DNA of 64,000 bases from Desulforhabdus amnigena (lineage in GTDB: Bacteria; Desulfobacterota; Syntrophobacteria; Syntrophobacterales; Syntrophobacteraceae). A program made the position numbers and the translations under genes. Within the stretch, counting starts at the first letter, position 1, and every line of letters starts with the position of its first letter. The stretch covers positions 2,755,001 through 2,819,000 of the forward strand of contig NZ_BSDR01000001.1 in the NCBI RefSeq assembly GCF_027925305.1, given 5' to 3'. Under the pieces are notes generated by a model. That model made no database searches and was not told the DNA's origin. It saw only the letters and a list, made by a program, of their open reading frames with translations. Below, in pieces: positions 34,246-42,617 of the stretch.

Positions 34246-34917
34246 ATGTATGTTGGCTGGAGCATGAAAACGAACCTGATCACCATATCGCCCGACACAT
34301 CCATATTCAAAGCACGAGAGATGATGACCACGCACAGGATTTCTCATCTTCCAGTCACGGATGGAAAGGCGCACCTTCTGGGAATCGTGACGGACCGGGA
34401 CTTGAAACAGGCATGGGCCTCACCGGCTACGACCCTGAGTGTTCATGAACTCACTTACGTGCTGCAAAAACTCACTGCAGCAAATGTCATGACCAAAGAT
34501 GTCATCACGGGAACACCCGACATGACCATCGAGCGTGCTGCGCGCATCATGTTCGACAACAAAATCGGTGCCCTGCCCATCGTAAAGGATGACAGGCTCG
34601 TCGGACTCATCACCACAAGCGATCTGACGGAAATCCTCCTGACTGCCCTGGGCATGAGCGATGACAGCAAAAGACTCTCCCTGCTGGTCAAAGACCGCAT
34701 CGGCGTTCTGGCCGAAGTCGGCAAGCATATGGCGGAAGCGCACATCAATATCCGCAGCGTGTTGTTTGTTCCCCTGCGCGGTCATGCGGACTACTGGCAG
34801 CTGATTTTGCGCGTCAATCAGACCAACTTTCAAAGTGCCGTACAAGTCCTCAAGGAGGCGGGCTTCAAGGTGGTCGTGGATTATGTCGAAGACCCTACCC
34901 CTTACCTGGAAACCTGA
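34246..34917 (+). CDS. CBS-pair and ACT-domain protein (AcuB-like)
   Basis: A 223-residue regulatory protein. Two CBS motifs (MKTNLITISPDTSIFKARE...GIVTDRD, about 6-65, and VMTKDVITGTPDMTIERAAR...LITTSDL, about 80-130) form a Bateman module that binds adenine nucleotides. An ACT-like domain follows (KDRIGVLAEVGKHMAEAHIN, about 150-215), usually an amino-acid sensor. This arrangement matches AcuB-type proteins. GAGGAGG precedes ATG 34246 by 5 bases; the alternative upstream start at 34219 is unlikely. What it regulates cannot be seen. Confidence 0.87.
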   Translation: MYVGWSMKTNLITISPDTSIFKAREMMTTHRISHLPVTDGKAHLLGIVTDRDLKQAWASPATTLSVHELTYVLQKLTAANVMTKDVITGTPDMTIERAARIMFDNKIGALPIVKDDRLVGLITTSDLTEILLTALGMSDDSKRLSLLVKDRIGVLAEVGKHMAEAHINIRSVLFVPLRGHADYWQLILRVNQTNFQSAVQVLKEAGFKVVVDYVEDPTPYLET

Positions 34918-35067
34918 TTCCGCTCTTTAAGATTTTTATAACATTCTTAAACACTTAACTTAGATTATTTCGAGAATGCTCGTTCATCTGATTTCGTGGG
35001 GTAAGGCCTGATATGTATCTTCCAGGCTCCCCACTTTTTTTCGCTCAACTTTTCCATACGACGGAAT

Positions 35068-35697
35068 ATGGCCATGGGTGAAGTCATCGATCTGACTCGT
35101 AAAGCTCCCAAAGAGGGTAATCTCATCACCGCCCGCCCACTGGAATTTCGCCGCGGAGACTGGCACGGTGGGTACGCCTTGATGTGTACACGGGCGGAAT
35201 CAACCCGATATGAAGCCCACAGGCTGGAAGCTTTCCGCGCCCATGGACACAGGCATATCGCATTCGTTCCGAATCACTTTACATTGGATGGAGGCTACCA
35301 CTACACGGTTCTGGGCCTCTTTCGCTACCGAGACGATGAAGTGATGATGCGCCGCGTCTATCGCCTGGCGGGCATGATGGAGTGCGTGACGGGCGCCTCA
35401 TCTCCCATCCTCCGCACGGACCTTCTGAGGCGTTTCTACAAAACCATCCTGGAAGAACGTGAAGCGCTCAACGTTGTGTGGCGAGGAAATGTGGTGCACT
35501 TTCTCCTCCCCCTGCATACGGAACTGCACAACCCTAATCTCCTTCGCCATAAAATCGCCAATGCGGAATCCCTCAAAGCTCTCTACAACGAGATCGAATC
35601 GGAAACAGATGCACAATTCGACATTCTCTCCCAATCCTATGTCTTTTACCTGCCGGAAAGTTTTCTGCCGCCAAACCTCAAATCTCAGGGGAACTGA
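35068..35697 (+). CDS. Hypothetical protein
   Basis: A 209-residue soluble protein of unknown function (MAMGEVIDLTRKAPKEGNL...). It has no membrane segment, signal or metal motif. Conserved-looking aromatic-rich parts are HIAFVPNHFTLDGGYHYTVL and VVWRGNVVHFLLPLH. The start at 35068 or 35074 has only a weak GGAAT site. It lies between the CBS-ACT gene and a ROK kinase, all on the plus strand, separated by 150 and 107 bases. Confidence 0.65.
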   Translation: MAMGEVIDLTRKAPKEGNLITARPLEFRRGDWHGGYALMCTRAESTRYEAHRLEAFRAHGHRHIAFVPNHFTLDGGYHYTVLGLFRYRDDEVMMRRVYRLAGMMECVTGASSPILRTDLLRRFYKTILEEREALNVVWRGNVVHFLLPLHTELHNPNLLRHKIANAESLKALYNEIESETDAQFDILSQSYVFYLPESFLPPNLKSQGN

Positions 35698-35804
35698 ACC
35701 TTCGCGGGATCGAAGAGGGTGAGAATCCATACGCCGCCTCAAAAGAGCCGCACCCAAAGTCTTTCAACATTGTTTTGTAACATCATATGAGGAGGGGAGT
35801 CTCC

Positions 35805-36776
35805 ATGAAAAAAAGGATGTTCATCGGCATAGATATAGGCGGCACCAATATGCGGGCGGCCTTGATAGACAAGCAGGGCAAAATCCTGCAATTGAACAAG
35901 ATCCCTACCGATAATGCAGCGGGAGCCGAAAATGCCAGCAAACGACTCGTGGAGACATGCCGGTCGCTGGTGCAAAAATCCCCGGAATGGGGAGGAAATG
36001 TTGTGGGTATCGGCATGGGCGTAGCCGGTAAAATCAATGCTAAGGAAGGCCTGGTCGTTTTCTCTCCCAATATTCCCTGTATGCGGAACTATCCTCTGGG
36101 GATCGAACTGGAAGAGGGGCTGAGTATTCCCGTAGTCATGGAAAACGATGCCAACGTTTTCGGCATCGGAGAAAACTGGATCGGTGCGGGGCACGCTCTC
36201 GACAACTGGGTCGGTCTCACGCTGGGGACAGGGGTGGGAGGATGCCTGATTCTGGAAGGCCGCCTGTGGGAGGGGGATCACCTGGGATTTGCAGCAGAAC
36301 TCGGCCATATCATCGTACAGCCCGGGGGGCCGCTCTGTAACTGCGGATTGCGAGGCTGCCTGGAAGCCCACGCATCCGGCAGGGCCCTCATGCAGGGAGT
36401 CGAAGAAGCCGTAGAACAGGGGGCATTGAGCAACGGCCCACTCTTCGAAAAATGGCAACGGAATGCGCTGAATCCAAAAGTCATTTACGAGTGTGCACTA
36501 CAGGAAGACCCCACCGCCCTGAAACTCTTCAACCGCATGGGATGGGCTTTGGGGCTGGCTATTGCCAATCTTTTCACTGCCCTGGGGATCCGTCACGCCA
36601 TCATAGGAGGAGGGGTCAGCGCATCATGGGACCTTTTCGTCGGTCCCCTGCGCGAAAGCCTTGCAAATCACTCCAGCTTCCTCTCGCCCGAAGAAATGGT
36701 GATTCTCAGGAGCTCATTGCAGGATGATGCGGCCCTGGTGGGTGCGGCAAAACTCGCTATGGACCTGACGGTTTGA
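35805..36776 (+). CDS. ROK-family sugar kinase (glucokinase-like)
   Basis: A 323-residue ROK kinase, probably phosphorylating glucose or a related hexose. Motifs are IGIDIGGTNMRAALID (phosphate 1), ENDANVFGIGE, LGTGVGG, the ROK zinc site ELGHIIV...CNCGLRGCLEAHASG (about 165-195), and AIIGGGVSA. A strong GAGGAGGGG lies 8 bases before ATG 35805. A glucokinase would feed glycolysis or, with the treYZ/glgX module elsewhere in the window, glycogen metabolism; that link is inference. Fructokinase or N-acetylmannosamine kinase are other possibilities in the family. Confidence 0.85.
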   Translation: MKKRMFIGIDIGGTNMRAALIDKQGKILQLNKIPTDNAAGAENASKRLVETCRSLVQKSPEWGGNVVGIGMGVAGKINAKEGLVVFSPNIPCMRNYPLGIELEEGLSIPVVMENDANVFGIGENWIGAGHALDNWVGLTLGTGVGGCLILEGRLWEGDHLGFAAELGHIIVQPGGPLCNCGLRGCLEAHASGRALMQGVEEAVEQGALSNGPLFEKWQRNALNPKVIYECALQEDPTALKLFNRMGWALGLAIANLFTALGIRHAIIGGGVSASWDLFVGPLRESLANHSSFLSPEEMVILRSSLQDDAALVGAAKLAMDLTV

Positions 36777-36810
36777 TCGTTGCCGGGCAGAGGGGCTTTC
36801 TCCCTATTTT

Positions 36811-37797
36811 CTATCCGCCTATGGAGAACATGGGACGGCTGATGCATTTGCGGAGGACATCTCCGAGAGCGTGCCTTTCAGGCTTTCGAGCAATAGCCTG
36901 ACGCATGTGCTGGATGATGTCCTCGTCCAACGCCCCCTGGCGGAGAAGAGAGAGCAGGTCCGTTTCCTCGGATGCGAAGAGGCAGGTACGGAGCTTTCCG
37001 TCGGACGTCACCCGCAGCCGATTGCAGCTGGAGCAAAAATGATGGCTGATGGGGCTGATGATTCCCACTTTCCCCAGTGCTCCCGGAAACCGGTAATGCA
37101 AGGCCGGGCCGTTGCTGTTGATGCTTTGAGCGGGAAGAAGGGGAGCGACCTTCGACAGGCGGTCGAGAATTTCGTCCGATGAAAGAAACTTCCGGCACTG
37201 TTCATCGGGGCGAAAGGGCATGAACTCTATGAATCGCACGTGAAAAGGATAGCGGAAAGTCAAACGGGCCAAGTCTTCGATTTCATCGTCATTCACTCCC
37301 CGCATCACTACCGTGTTCAGTTTGATAGGAGCAAATCCAGCCTTTTGGGCCGCTTCGATGCCCTCCCAGACCTCGTGAAAAAGGTTCCGCCGCGTGATCA
37401 TTTCAAACTTGGCGGGATTCAACGTATCCAGGCTGATATTGATGCGTTTGATGCCCACCCGGAAAAGGCTGTCGGCAAATTGCGAAAGCAGCACACCGTT
37501 GGTGGTGAGGCTCAGGCTCTTCAGCCCGGGTATCTTCGCGACATTCTCACAAAGATAGAGGACGTCTTTTCGTACCAGGGGCTCGCCCCCCGTGATGCGG
37601 ATCTTTGAAATTCCCATGTGCACGGCGATGCGCGCGATGCGCATGATTTCTTCGTACCTCAGAATTCCATCGTGATCCAGCTTCGGGATCCCTCCCGCGG
37701 GCATGCAGTAGAGACAACGCAGGTTGCAGCGGTCCGTGATGGAAAGCCTGAGGTAATCTATCCTGCGATGGTAGGAATCAGTGGGAGGCTGGAACAT
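36811..37797 (-). CDS. moaA: GTP 3',8-cyclase MoaA
   Basis: A 328-residue radical SAM enzyme that cyclises GTP in the first step of molybdopterin synthesis. The N-terminal cluster motif is CNLRCLYC (about 23-30), followed by ITGGEPLVRKD. The C-terminal cluster cysteines are in FCSSCNRLRVTSDGKLRTC, and the protein ends in the required Gly-Gly (MFSIGG). AAAGGA lies 7 bases before ATG 37797; the longer frame to 37857 lacks this. A molybdopterin or tungsten cofactor fits an anaerobe with formate dehydrogenases. No other moa gene is adjacent. Confidence 0.95.
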   Translation of the reverse strand: MFQPPTDSYHRRIDYLRLSITDRCNLRCLYCMPAGGIPKLDHDGILRYEEIMRIARIAVHMGISKIRITGGEPLVRKDVLYLCENVAKIPGLKSLSLTTNGVLLSQFADSLFRVGIKRINISLDTLNPAKFEMITRRNLFHEVWEGIEAAQKAGFAPIKLNTVVMRGVNDDEIEDLARLTFRYPFHVRFIEFMPFRPDEQCRKFLSSDEILDRLSKVAPLLPAQSINSNGPALHYRFPGALGKVGIISPISHHFCSSCNRLRVTSDGKLRTCLFASEETDLLSLLRQGALDEDIIQHMRQAIARKPERHALGDVLRKCISRPMFSIGG

Positions 37798-37944
37798 GGA
37801 TCGATCCTTTTCATGGTGGGACATTCCAATGATTGTCAGACAGAGGCCTGTCGGCAAGTTACTTTTTAAAACCGAACCAAACGGCTTTGTTTGGCATAAC
37901 GAACAACATTACCTATCCACCAGGATTAATCAAGTGGCAAGGGC

Positions 37945-40194
37945 TCAAATCTTGGCTGTTTCGTCCGAACCCGAGTCCGAGGCACAGGCCGGCGGCCCAT
38001 TCGATGTAAGAGATCCGCCCCCCATGATCCGTTCCCTGAGGAGGGTGTAGCGCTGCTGCATCTTGTTGTTGCGAACCGCGATTGCCAGAGCTTTCTTGCT
38101 CCCGACAATGACAACGAGTTTCCTGGCCCGCGTGATGGCGGTATAGAGCAAGTTGCGCTGCAGCATGAGATAATGCTGTGTCAGGAGGGGAAAGACCACT
38201 GCGGGATATTCGCTTCCCTGAGCCTTGTGGACGCTCACGGCGTAGGCCAGCACCAGTTCGTCCAGTTCCGAGAAGTCGTAGGGAACGGACCGTCCGTCGA
38301 TTTCCACCTGCACTTCCTGGTTTTCCATGTCGATTTTCTGAATCCGTCCCAGGTCGCCATTGAAGACATCCTTGTCGTAGTTATTGCGAATCTGCATCAC
38401 CTTGTCGTGGAGGCGAAAGATCCTCCCCCCCCTCTCGATGGAAATCTTCTGGGGATTCAACGCCTCCTGCAAGACAGTGTTCAAACGCTGCGCTCCGATG
38501 ATTCCCTTGTGCATGGGGCTCAGCACCTGGACACTCTCGACGGGGTCCAGACCGAAACGGGCGGGAATACGCTCCTTACACAACTTCAAAATAATCCTGG
38601 AGACTTCTTCGGGATCTTCCTTTTCGATGAAATAGAAATCCTGGAGGTCCTCCGAATCCCTTTGAAGTCGCGGAAACTTCCCCTGCTGTATGAGGTGGGC
38701 ATTCGTCACGATGCTGCTCTTTTGAGCCTGCCGAAAGATTTCCGTGAGTCTCACGACGGGAAATCTTTCGGAGGCGATGATGTCCCGGAGAACATTCCCG
38801 GGGCCCACAGAGGGAAGCTGATCCACATCGCCCACCAGAACGAGGGTGGCATCGCTTGGAACCGCCTTGAGCAGGTAATGCATGAGAAGCGTATCCAACA
38901 TGGAGCTCTCATCCACGATGATCAGGTCGGCGGAAAGGGGCTTCTGTTCGTTTCGCTGAAAACCTCCCAGCTGAGGACTGAATTCAAGAAGCCTGTGCAG
39001 CGTGCCGGCTGGATAGCGGGTGGACTCGTTCAGCCTCTTGGCCGCCCGCCCCGTAGGAGCTGCAAGGCAAACGTGCCCGCCAAGTTTCCGGTAAATGGCC
39101 AGGATAGCCTGAATGAGCGTGGTTTTTCCCGTTCCGGGTCCCCCAGTGATCACTACGACTTTTTCCGTCAGAGCTTTCTTTACGGCTTCTTCCTGCAACG
39201 GCGCCAGTTTGAAGGGCAGCTTATCACGCAGCCAGTCAATGGCGGCCTCGGGGTCGACTTTGCGCTGCAAAGGCTTAAAAGCCTGAAGGTAGAGAAGGCG
39301 CTGAGCGATCTGGCATTCAGCGATGTGGTATCCACGAAGGTAAATGGCTGCATCGGATTCAAAAGACGGGCTGAGTCCCCGTGGGATATTTTCTTTCACC
39401 AACCGGCCTTCGGACACAAGACGGAGGACGGCTTCTTCCAGAACGGGGGAAGGAATTTCCAGAAGTTCTCGGGATTTTTCCATAAGCCACAATGACGGGA
39501 CACACACATGTCCCTCATCAGTCGCCTCCTGAAGCACATAGAGAATGCCTGCTTCCGCCCGCAGGGGGGAATCCACGGAAAAACCCAGGTTCCGAGCGAC
39601 CTTATCGGCCGTTATGAATCCTATTCCGGATACATCCATGGCCAGGCGATAGGGATTTTCCTGAACTTTTTCCAGGGACGATTTGCCGTAGTGCTTGAAG
39701 ATCCGCGCGGCAAAAGCCGCACTGACTCCGTGACTGCGCAGGAAAACCATGAGGTCCCGAATGTCTTTTTGATCCTCCCACGCCTTTCGTATCTGCTCCA
39801 GGCGGTAGGAGCCTATCCCTTCCACCTCTGCCAGTTTTTGCGGCTCCGCATCGATCACCTCCAGCGTCCGGTCCCCAAAACGGTTTACTATTCGTTTGGC
39901 CATGACAGGCCCGATACCCTTGATCAAGCCGGACCCAAGATATTTACGGATGCCTTCCACTGTGGCCGGAGCGGCGGTTTCGTAGCGTTCCACCTTGAAC
40001 TGTTCACCAAACCGGGCATGGAAGCTCCAATCCCCTTCCATTCGCAGCACTTCACCGGGATTGACCGAAACGAAGTTTCCCACCACCGACACCAGATCCT
40101 TGCGCATCGGCATCCGGACTTTGATCACGGAATACCCGTTCTCTTCATTGCAGTAGGTGACCCGCTCAACCGTTCCCTGTATGATTTCAGTCAT
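37945..40194 (-). CDS. recD2: RecD2-type ATP-dependent 5'-3' DNA helicase
   Basis: A 749-residue SF1B helicase of the RecD2 type, acting alone in DNA repair rather than in RecBCD. The N-terminal extension contains an OB-like start (TEIIQGTVERVTYCNEENGY) and helix-hairpin-helix sequence (LIKGIGPVMAKRIV and LAEVEGIGSYRLEQI). The motor has GGPGTGKTTL (Walker A, about 355), VDESSMLD (Walker B), GDVDQLPSVGPGNVL and, near the C-terminus, VHKAQGSEYPAVV. GGAAGGA precedes ATG 40194; the frame continues upstream to 40284 without support. No recB or recC is visible. Confidence 0.93.
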   Translation of the reverse strand: MTEIIQGTVERVTYCNEENGYSVIKVRMPMRKDLVSVVGNFVSVNPGEVLRMEGDWSFHARFGEQFKVERYETAAPATVEGIRKYLGSGLIKGIGPVMAKRIVNRFGDRTLEVIDAEPQKLAEVEGIGSYRLEQIRKAWEDQKDIRDLMVFLRSHGVSAAFAARIFKHYGKSSLEKVQENPYRLAMDVSGIGFITADKVARNLGFSVDSPLRAEAGILYVLQEATDEGHVCVPSLWLMEKSRELLEIPSPVLEEAVLRLVSEGRLVKENIPRGLSPSFESDAAIYLRGYHIAECQIAQRLLYLQAFKPLQRKVDPEAAIDWLRDKLPFKLAPLQEEAVKKALTEKVVVITGGPGTGKTTLIQAILAIYRKLGGHVCLAAPTGRAAKRLNESTRYPAGTLHRLLEFSPQLGGFQRNEQKPLSADLIIVDESSMLDTLLMHYLLKAVPSDATLVLVGDVDQLPSVGPGNVLRDIIASERFPVVRLTEIFRQAQKSSIVTNAHLIQQGKFPRLQRDSEDLQDFYFIEKEDPEEVSRIILKLCKERIPARFGLDPVESVQVLSPMHKGIIGAQRLNTVLQEALNPQKISIERGGRIFRLHDKVMQIRNNYDKDVFNGDLGRIQKIDMENQEVQVEIDGRSVPYDFSELDELVLAYAVSVHKAQGSEYPAVVFPLLTQHYLMLQRNLLYTAITRARKLVVIVGSKKALAIAVRNNKMQQRYTLLRERIMGGGSLTSNGPPACASDSGSDETAKI

Positions 40195-40589
40195 CTTTCC
40201 TTCCAAATATGTGTGTATCCGCCAACCTTTCATCATCGCGCAGGCTGCCGGACTTCTGCCGAAATACAACAAACATTTTAGCATCTTCAGCCAGCGACGC
40301 GCACTCTATTATATTTTGACAATCCCAAAGCGCGTGTTAATATCTATTTAAAGCTTATCCAAAAGCTTCCTCCGTTCGTACTTCGATACTCAGCACGAGC
40401 GGGGTTGAGGCCAGTGTTTTAGGGGATAGGCTCTGAATGTGACAATGTCGAATTGAGGCCATGAAACGGGTTTTTTAGTCGGCATGAGTGCGCTCTGCGG
40501 CATAAACCTCCCCTTGAATAAACCGGTTCGGGTTTGTGAAAGGCGCTTGAAGTTCTCAACCTCCATCTTGAGCAGAGAAAGGCAGCCCG
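40195..40589. other. Intergenic region with a solo family A end
   Basis: There is no gene in these 395 bases. They include GTGACAATGTCGA at 40439-40451, matching the end motif of family A repeats, next to GGATAGGCTCTGA (40426-40438), which also borders family A copy 2. It looks like a leftover end of an otherwise lost copy. Confidence 0.4.
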
Positions 40590-40823
40590 ATGTCTCTTTA
40601 TATAAAGACTGAAGATTATCAAGAGTATGGCATCAGCAAATATTCTGACCTTGAAGTGATAAGAGCCGTGGTGCAAAAGGAGCTCAACATGGAGAAGGTC
40701 TTCGTATCTTTCGTCAATAAACACGAATACATACGAGTGGATTTCCTGAAACCCCGGCCAACGCGTCGATCCAAGAAACGTCGATATTTCAAGAAAGCCT
40801 CAGAAAACAGCCAGCAGGCCTGA
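40590..40823 (+). CDS. Small basic hypothetical protein
   Basis: A 77-residue protein starting MSLYIKTEDYQEYGISKYSD and ending in a very basic tail (RPTRRSKKRRYFKKASENSQ), which suggests nucleic-acid binding. AAAGG lies about 8 bases before ATG 40590. No family was recognised. An imperfect stem-loop GAAAGAGG/CCTCTTTC follows the stop at 40826-40854. Confidence 0.55.
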   Translation: MSLYIKTEDYQEYGISKYSDLEVIRAVVQKELNMEKVFVSFVNKHEYIRVDFLKPRPTRRSKKRRYFKKASENSQQA

Positions 40824-40825
40824 AA

Positions 40826-40854
40826 GAGGGCGCGTCCGAAGTGTCCTCTTTCAT
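40826..40854 (+). terminator. Weak hairpin after the small basic gene
   Basis: The GAAAGAGG and CCTCTTTC arms pair around a GC-rich inner part. No T-tract follows, so rho-independent termination is uncertain. Confidence 0.35.
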
Positions 40855-40923
40855 TGAGTACCCCTTCAAGCCATCCCCTCATCCCGATTCAATTTCTGCA
40901 CTCTTTTCCCTCCCCTTTTCAGG

Positions 40924-41008
40924 AGGAATTCCATAGGAATTCCAAAATATTCTCCGTGCCCTCCGTGTCTCTGTGGTGAATAACGGGATATCGGAATCCG
41001 CCAATCCC
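40924..41008 (+). repeat. Family B palindromic repeat, copy 2
   Basis: Shares GGAATTCCATAGGAATTCCA, CTCCGTGCCCTCCGTGTCTC and ATATCGGAATCCGCCAATCC with copies 1 and 3. It lacks the upstream CCATGGAGACAC arm of copy 1. It is intergenic, between two small orphan genes, in a 484-base gap that otherwise contains AT-rich sequence. Confidence 0.7.
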
Positions 41009-41197
41009 TTCAGCATTATTCCCGGATCCTCTTGTGCAGAATGGATAAATTTTATCCAGGACCTCTAAATAAATGCACCATCTGAGTAATTTTTATCCAT
41101 CTACAGGGATCAAGAAAGCAAAATTCAACAAAAAACGGAAGCCAAAGAAACAAATATTATTATTAATCATAATAAGTTACAACCAGCAAGCTTCTCA

Positions 41198-41214
41198 CTG
41201 GCATGCTTTCTGCC
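41198..41214 (+). promoter_or_regulatory. Candidate sigma-54 (-24/-12) promoter
   Basis: CTGGCATGCTTTCTGCC has GG (41200-41201) and GC (41212-41213) separated by 10 bases, as in TGGCAY-N5-TTGC elements. It lies about 95 bases before the small secreted protein gene at 41308. It is a pattern match by eye only. Confidence 0.4.
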
Positions 41215-41307
41215 TAAGTATACCTACAAGCGGGAATACAAAGCAAAAAACCGTGGAAGTTTACTCGATAATTCAATCGATGACACATCAGACAAAGGAG
41301 AAAAATC

Positions 41308-41577
41308 ATGAAGAAGAAATTGTTTTACCTGCTAGGAGTACTTGCATTGACGGCATCTTTGAGCCTGCCCATGGTTTGTTCTGCACAACAGAATACTCCG
41401 GCTCCCTCTCAGCAACAGGGTACCTGGGTCTGTCCCCGTACGGGCCAGGTGATGCAGGCGGGTCAAGGAAACCGCTGCGGCCAAAGGGCCAGGAAGCATT
41501 ACAGAAACGCACAGAATTGCCCGTGGCAGACGACAACTTCCCCGACAAGCACGGATACCCCCGCAGCAAAGCAATGA
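41308..41577 (+). CDS. Small secreted Cys-containing protein
   Basis: An 89-residue protein with a classical signal peptide (MKKKLFYLLGVLALTASLSL, then PMVCSAQ with likely cleavage after the Ala at about 26). The mature part is Gln/Pro/Thr-rich with three cysteines in TWVCPRTGQVMQAGQGNRCG and QNCPW. AAGGAG lies 7 bases before ATG 41308. No family was recognised. A perfect 11-bp hairpin follows the stop. It may be a periplasmic metal-binding or structural peptide, but that is a guess. Confidence 0.7.
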   Translation: MKKKLFYLLGVLALTASLSLPMVCSAQQNTPAPSQQQGTWVCPRTGQVMQAGQGNRCGQRARKHYRNAQNCPWQTTTSPTSTDTPAAKQ

Positions 41578-41583
41578 TTTAAC

Positions 41584-41626
41584 CGGATCCGGAAGAGCAG
41601 ATGTAAGATCTTCTTTTCCGGATCCG
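41584..41626 (+). terminator. Hairpin after the small secreted protein gene
   Basis: A perfect 11-bp stem CGGATCCGGAA (41584-41594)/TTCCGGATCCG (41616-41626) begins 7 bases after the stop codon. It has no T-tract, so it may be a factor-dependent terminator or an mRNA-stabilising end. Confidence 0.45.
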
Positions 41627-41745
41627 AATGCAGCCCGATTGACACTCCGATTCGTCTCTGTTACGCTGGCAACCGATGATGGATCAAACGACAAGAGAAT
41701 CGAGGAAGGCGCATAAGAATTTCCATATCATGAAAGGTCAAAAGG

Positions 41746-41991
41746 ATGGACCGAGCTATTTTCGATTTGAAGGCCAGTGTTGAAGCAACGTCTCTTTATA
41801 TCCTCCTCAGCGCCCTTTCCGACCGGGGTCAGTCCCTCAGCCTGAAGGTCGCAAGGCCCCTCTGGAATGGCGCCGAGGAGGATCTAGCCAAGGGTGCGAA
41901 AGAGCTCATCCAGAGGGGAGTTCTCAAAGCGACACTCCCTCTCACGGAAGAAACCACCCTTTACATCAACGCCAAAAGTGACTGGCAGTGA
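41746..41991 (+). CDS. Small hypothetical protein
   Basis: An 81-residue protein (MDRAIFDLKASVEATSLYIL...) of unknown function. It looks like a compact winged-helix or three-helix domain (ALSDRGQSLSLKVARPLW, LIQRGVLKATLPLTEET), but no known motif is seen. AAAAGG precedes ATG 41746. It ends 2 bases before the convergent carbonic-anhydrase-like gene. Confidence 0.6.
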   Translation: MDRAIFDLKASVEATSLYILLSALSDRGQSLSLKVARPLWNGAEEDLAKGAKELIQRGVLKATLPLTEETTLYINAKSDWQ

Positions 41992-41993
41992 TT

Positions 41994-42563
41994 CTACCCG
42001 AGAAACCCTTTGATTCTTGTATGTTCATCGGGATTCTTGGGGTTGAGGTAATCCTGAGTCAGTTCCAGGTAGTGTAAAACGCTTCCCCTGTGGAGTTCCC
42101 GCTGAGCCTCGGACACCTTCTTTTTCACCTGGGCCGGAGACCCCATGATGATGGATTCGGGGGGCGCCACGAAGCCGGGGGGAAGTACGGAACCGGCGGC
42201 TATGATGCATCCCTTTCCTATTTTACAGCCATCCAGAATAATGGCCCCCATACCGATCAGACAATCGTCGTCCACGACACTTCCGTGCAGGATCACTCCA
42301 TGCCCCACGGTGACGCGATTCCCCACTTCCAGGGGGAATTTCCCTCCAGTGACATGAAGGGTGCAATTATCCTGAATATTGGTTTCCGAGCCAAGACGGA
42401 TATAATGGACGTCCCCCCGCACGACCGTATTGAACCAGATGCTGCTGCGCTCACCGATCACCACGTCACCGATCACCCATGCGCCGGGAGCGATAAACAC
42501 CCCCTCTCCTATCGTCGGAAGAATTCCTTTGTAAGGTAGAACACTCGTCATCCTGATTTTCAT
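41994..42563 (-). CDS. Gamma carbonic anhydrase family (left-handed beta-helix) protein
   Basis: A 189-residue hexapeptide-repeat protein of the gamma-carbonic anhydrase/YrdA family. The repeats form a left-handed beta helix. Three histidines in CTLHVTGG, TVGHGVILHG correspond to the family zinc ligands. It may be a carbonic anhydrase or a related enzyme/structural protein; this cannot be decided from sequence. AGGG lies 5 bases before ATG 42563 (other in-frame ATGs exist nearby). It is adjacent to thrC, 54 bases downstream of it on the minus strand. Confidence 0.85.
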   Translation of the reverse strand: MKIRMTSVLPYKGILPTIGEGVFIAPGAWVIGDVVIGERSSIWFNTVVRGDVHYIRLGSETNIQDNCTLHVTGGKFPLEVGNRVTVGHGVILHGSVVDDDCLIGMGAIILDGCKIGKGCIIAAGSVLPPGFVAPPESIIMGSPAQVKKKVSEAQRELHRGSVLHYLELTQDYLNPKNPDEHTRIKGFLG

Positions 42564-42617
42564 CCTTTCCCTGAGACATGCCAAAGACGGGCTTCCTCTC
42601 AGCAGGCGATCCTTCTG

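Noticed and set aside
41073-41582. 169-codon alternative frame overlapping the small secreted protein
   Set aside because: The overlapping 41308-41577 frame has a signal peptide and RBS; the longer frame has neither.
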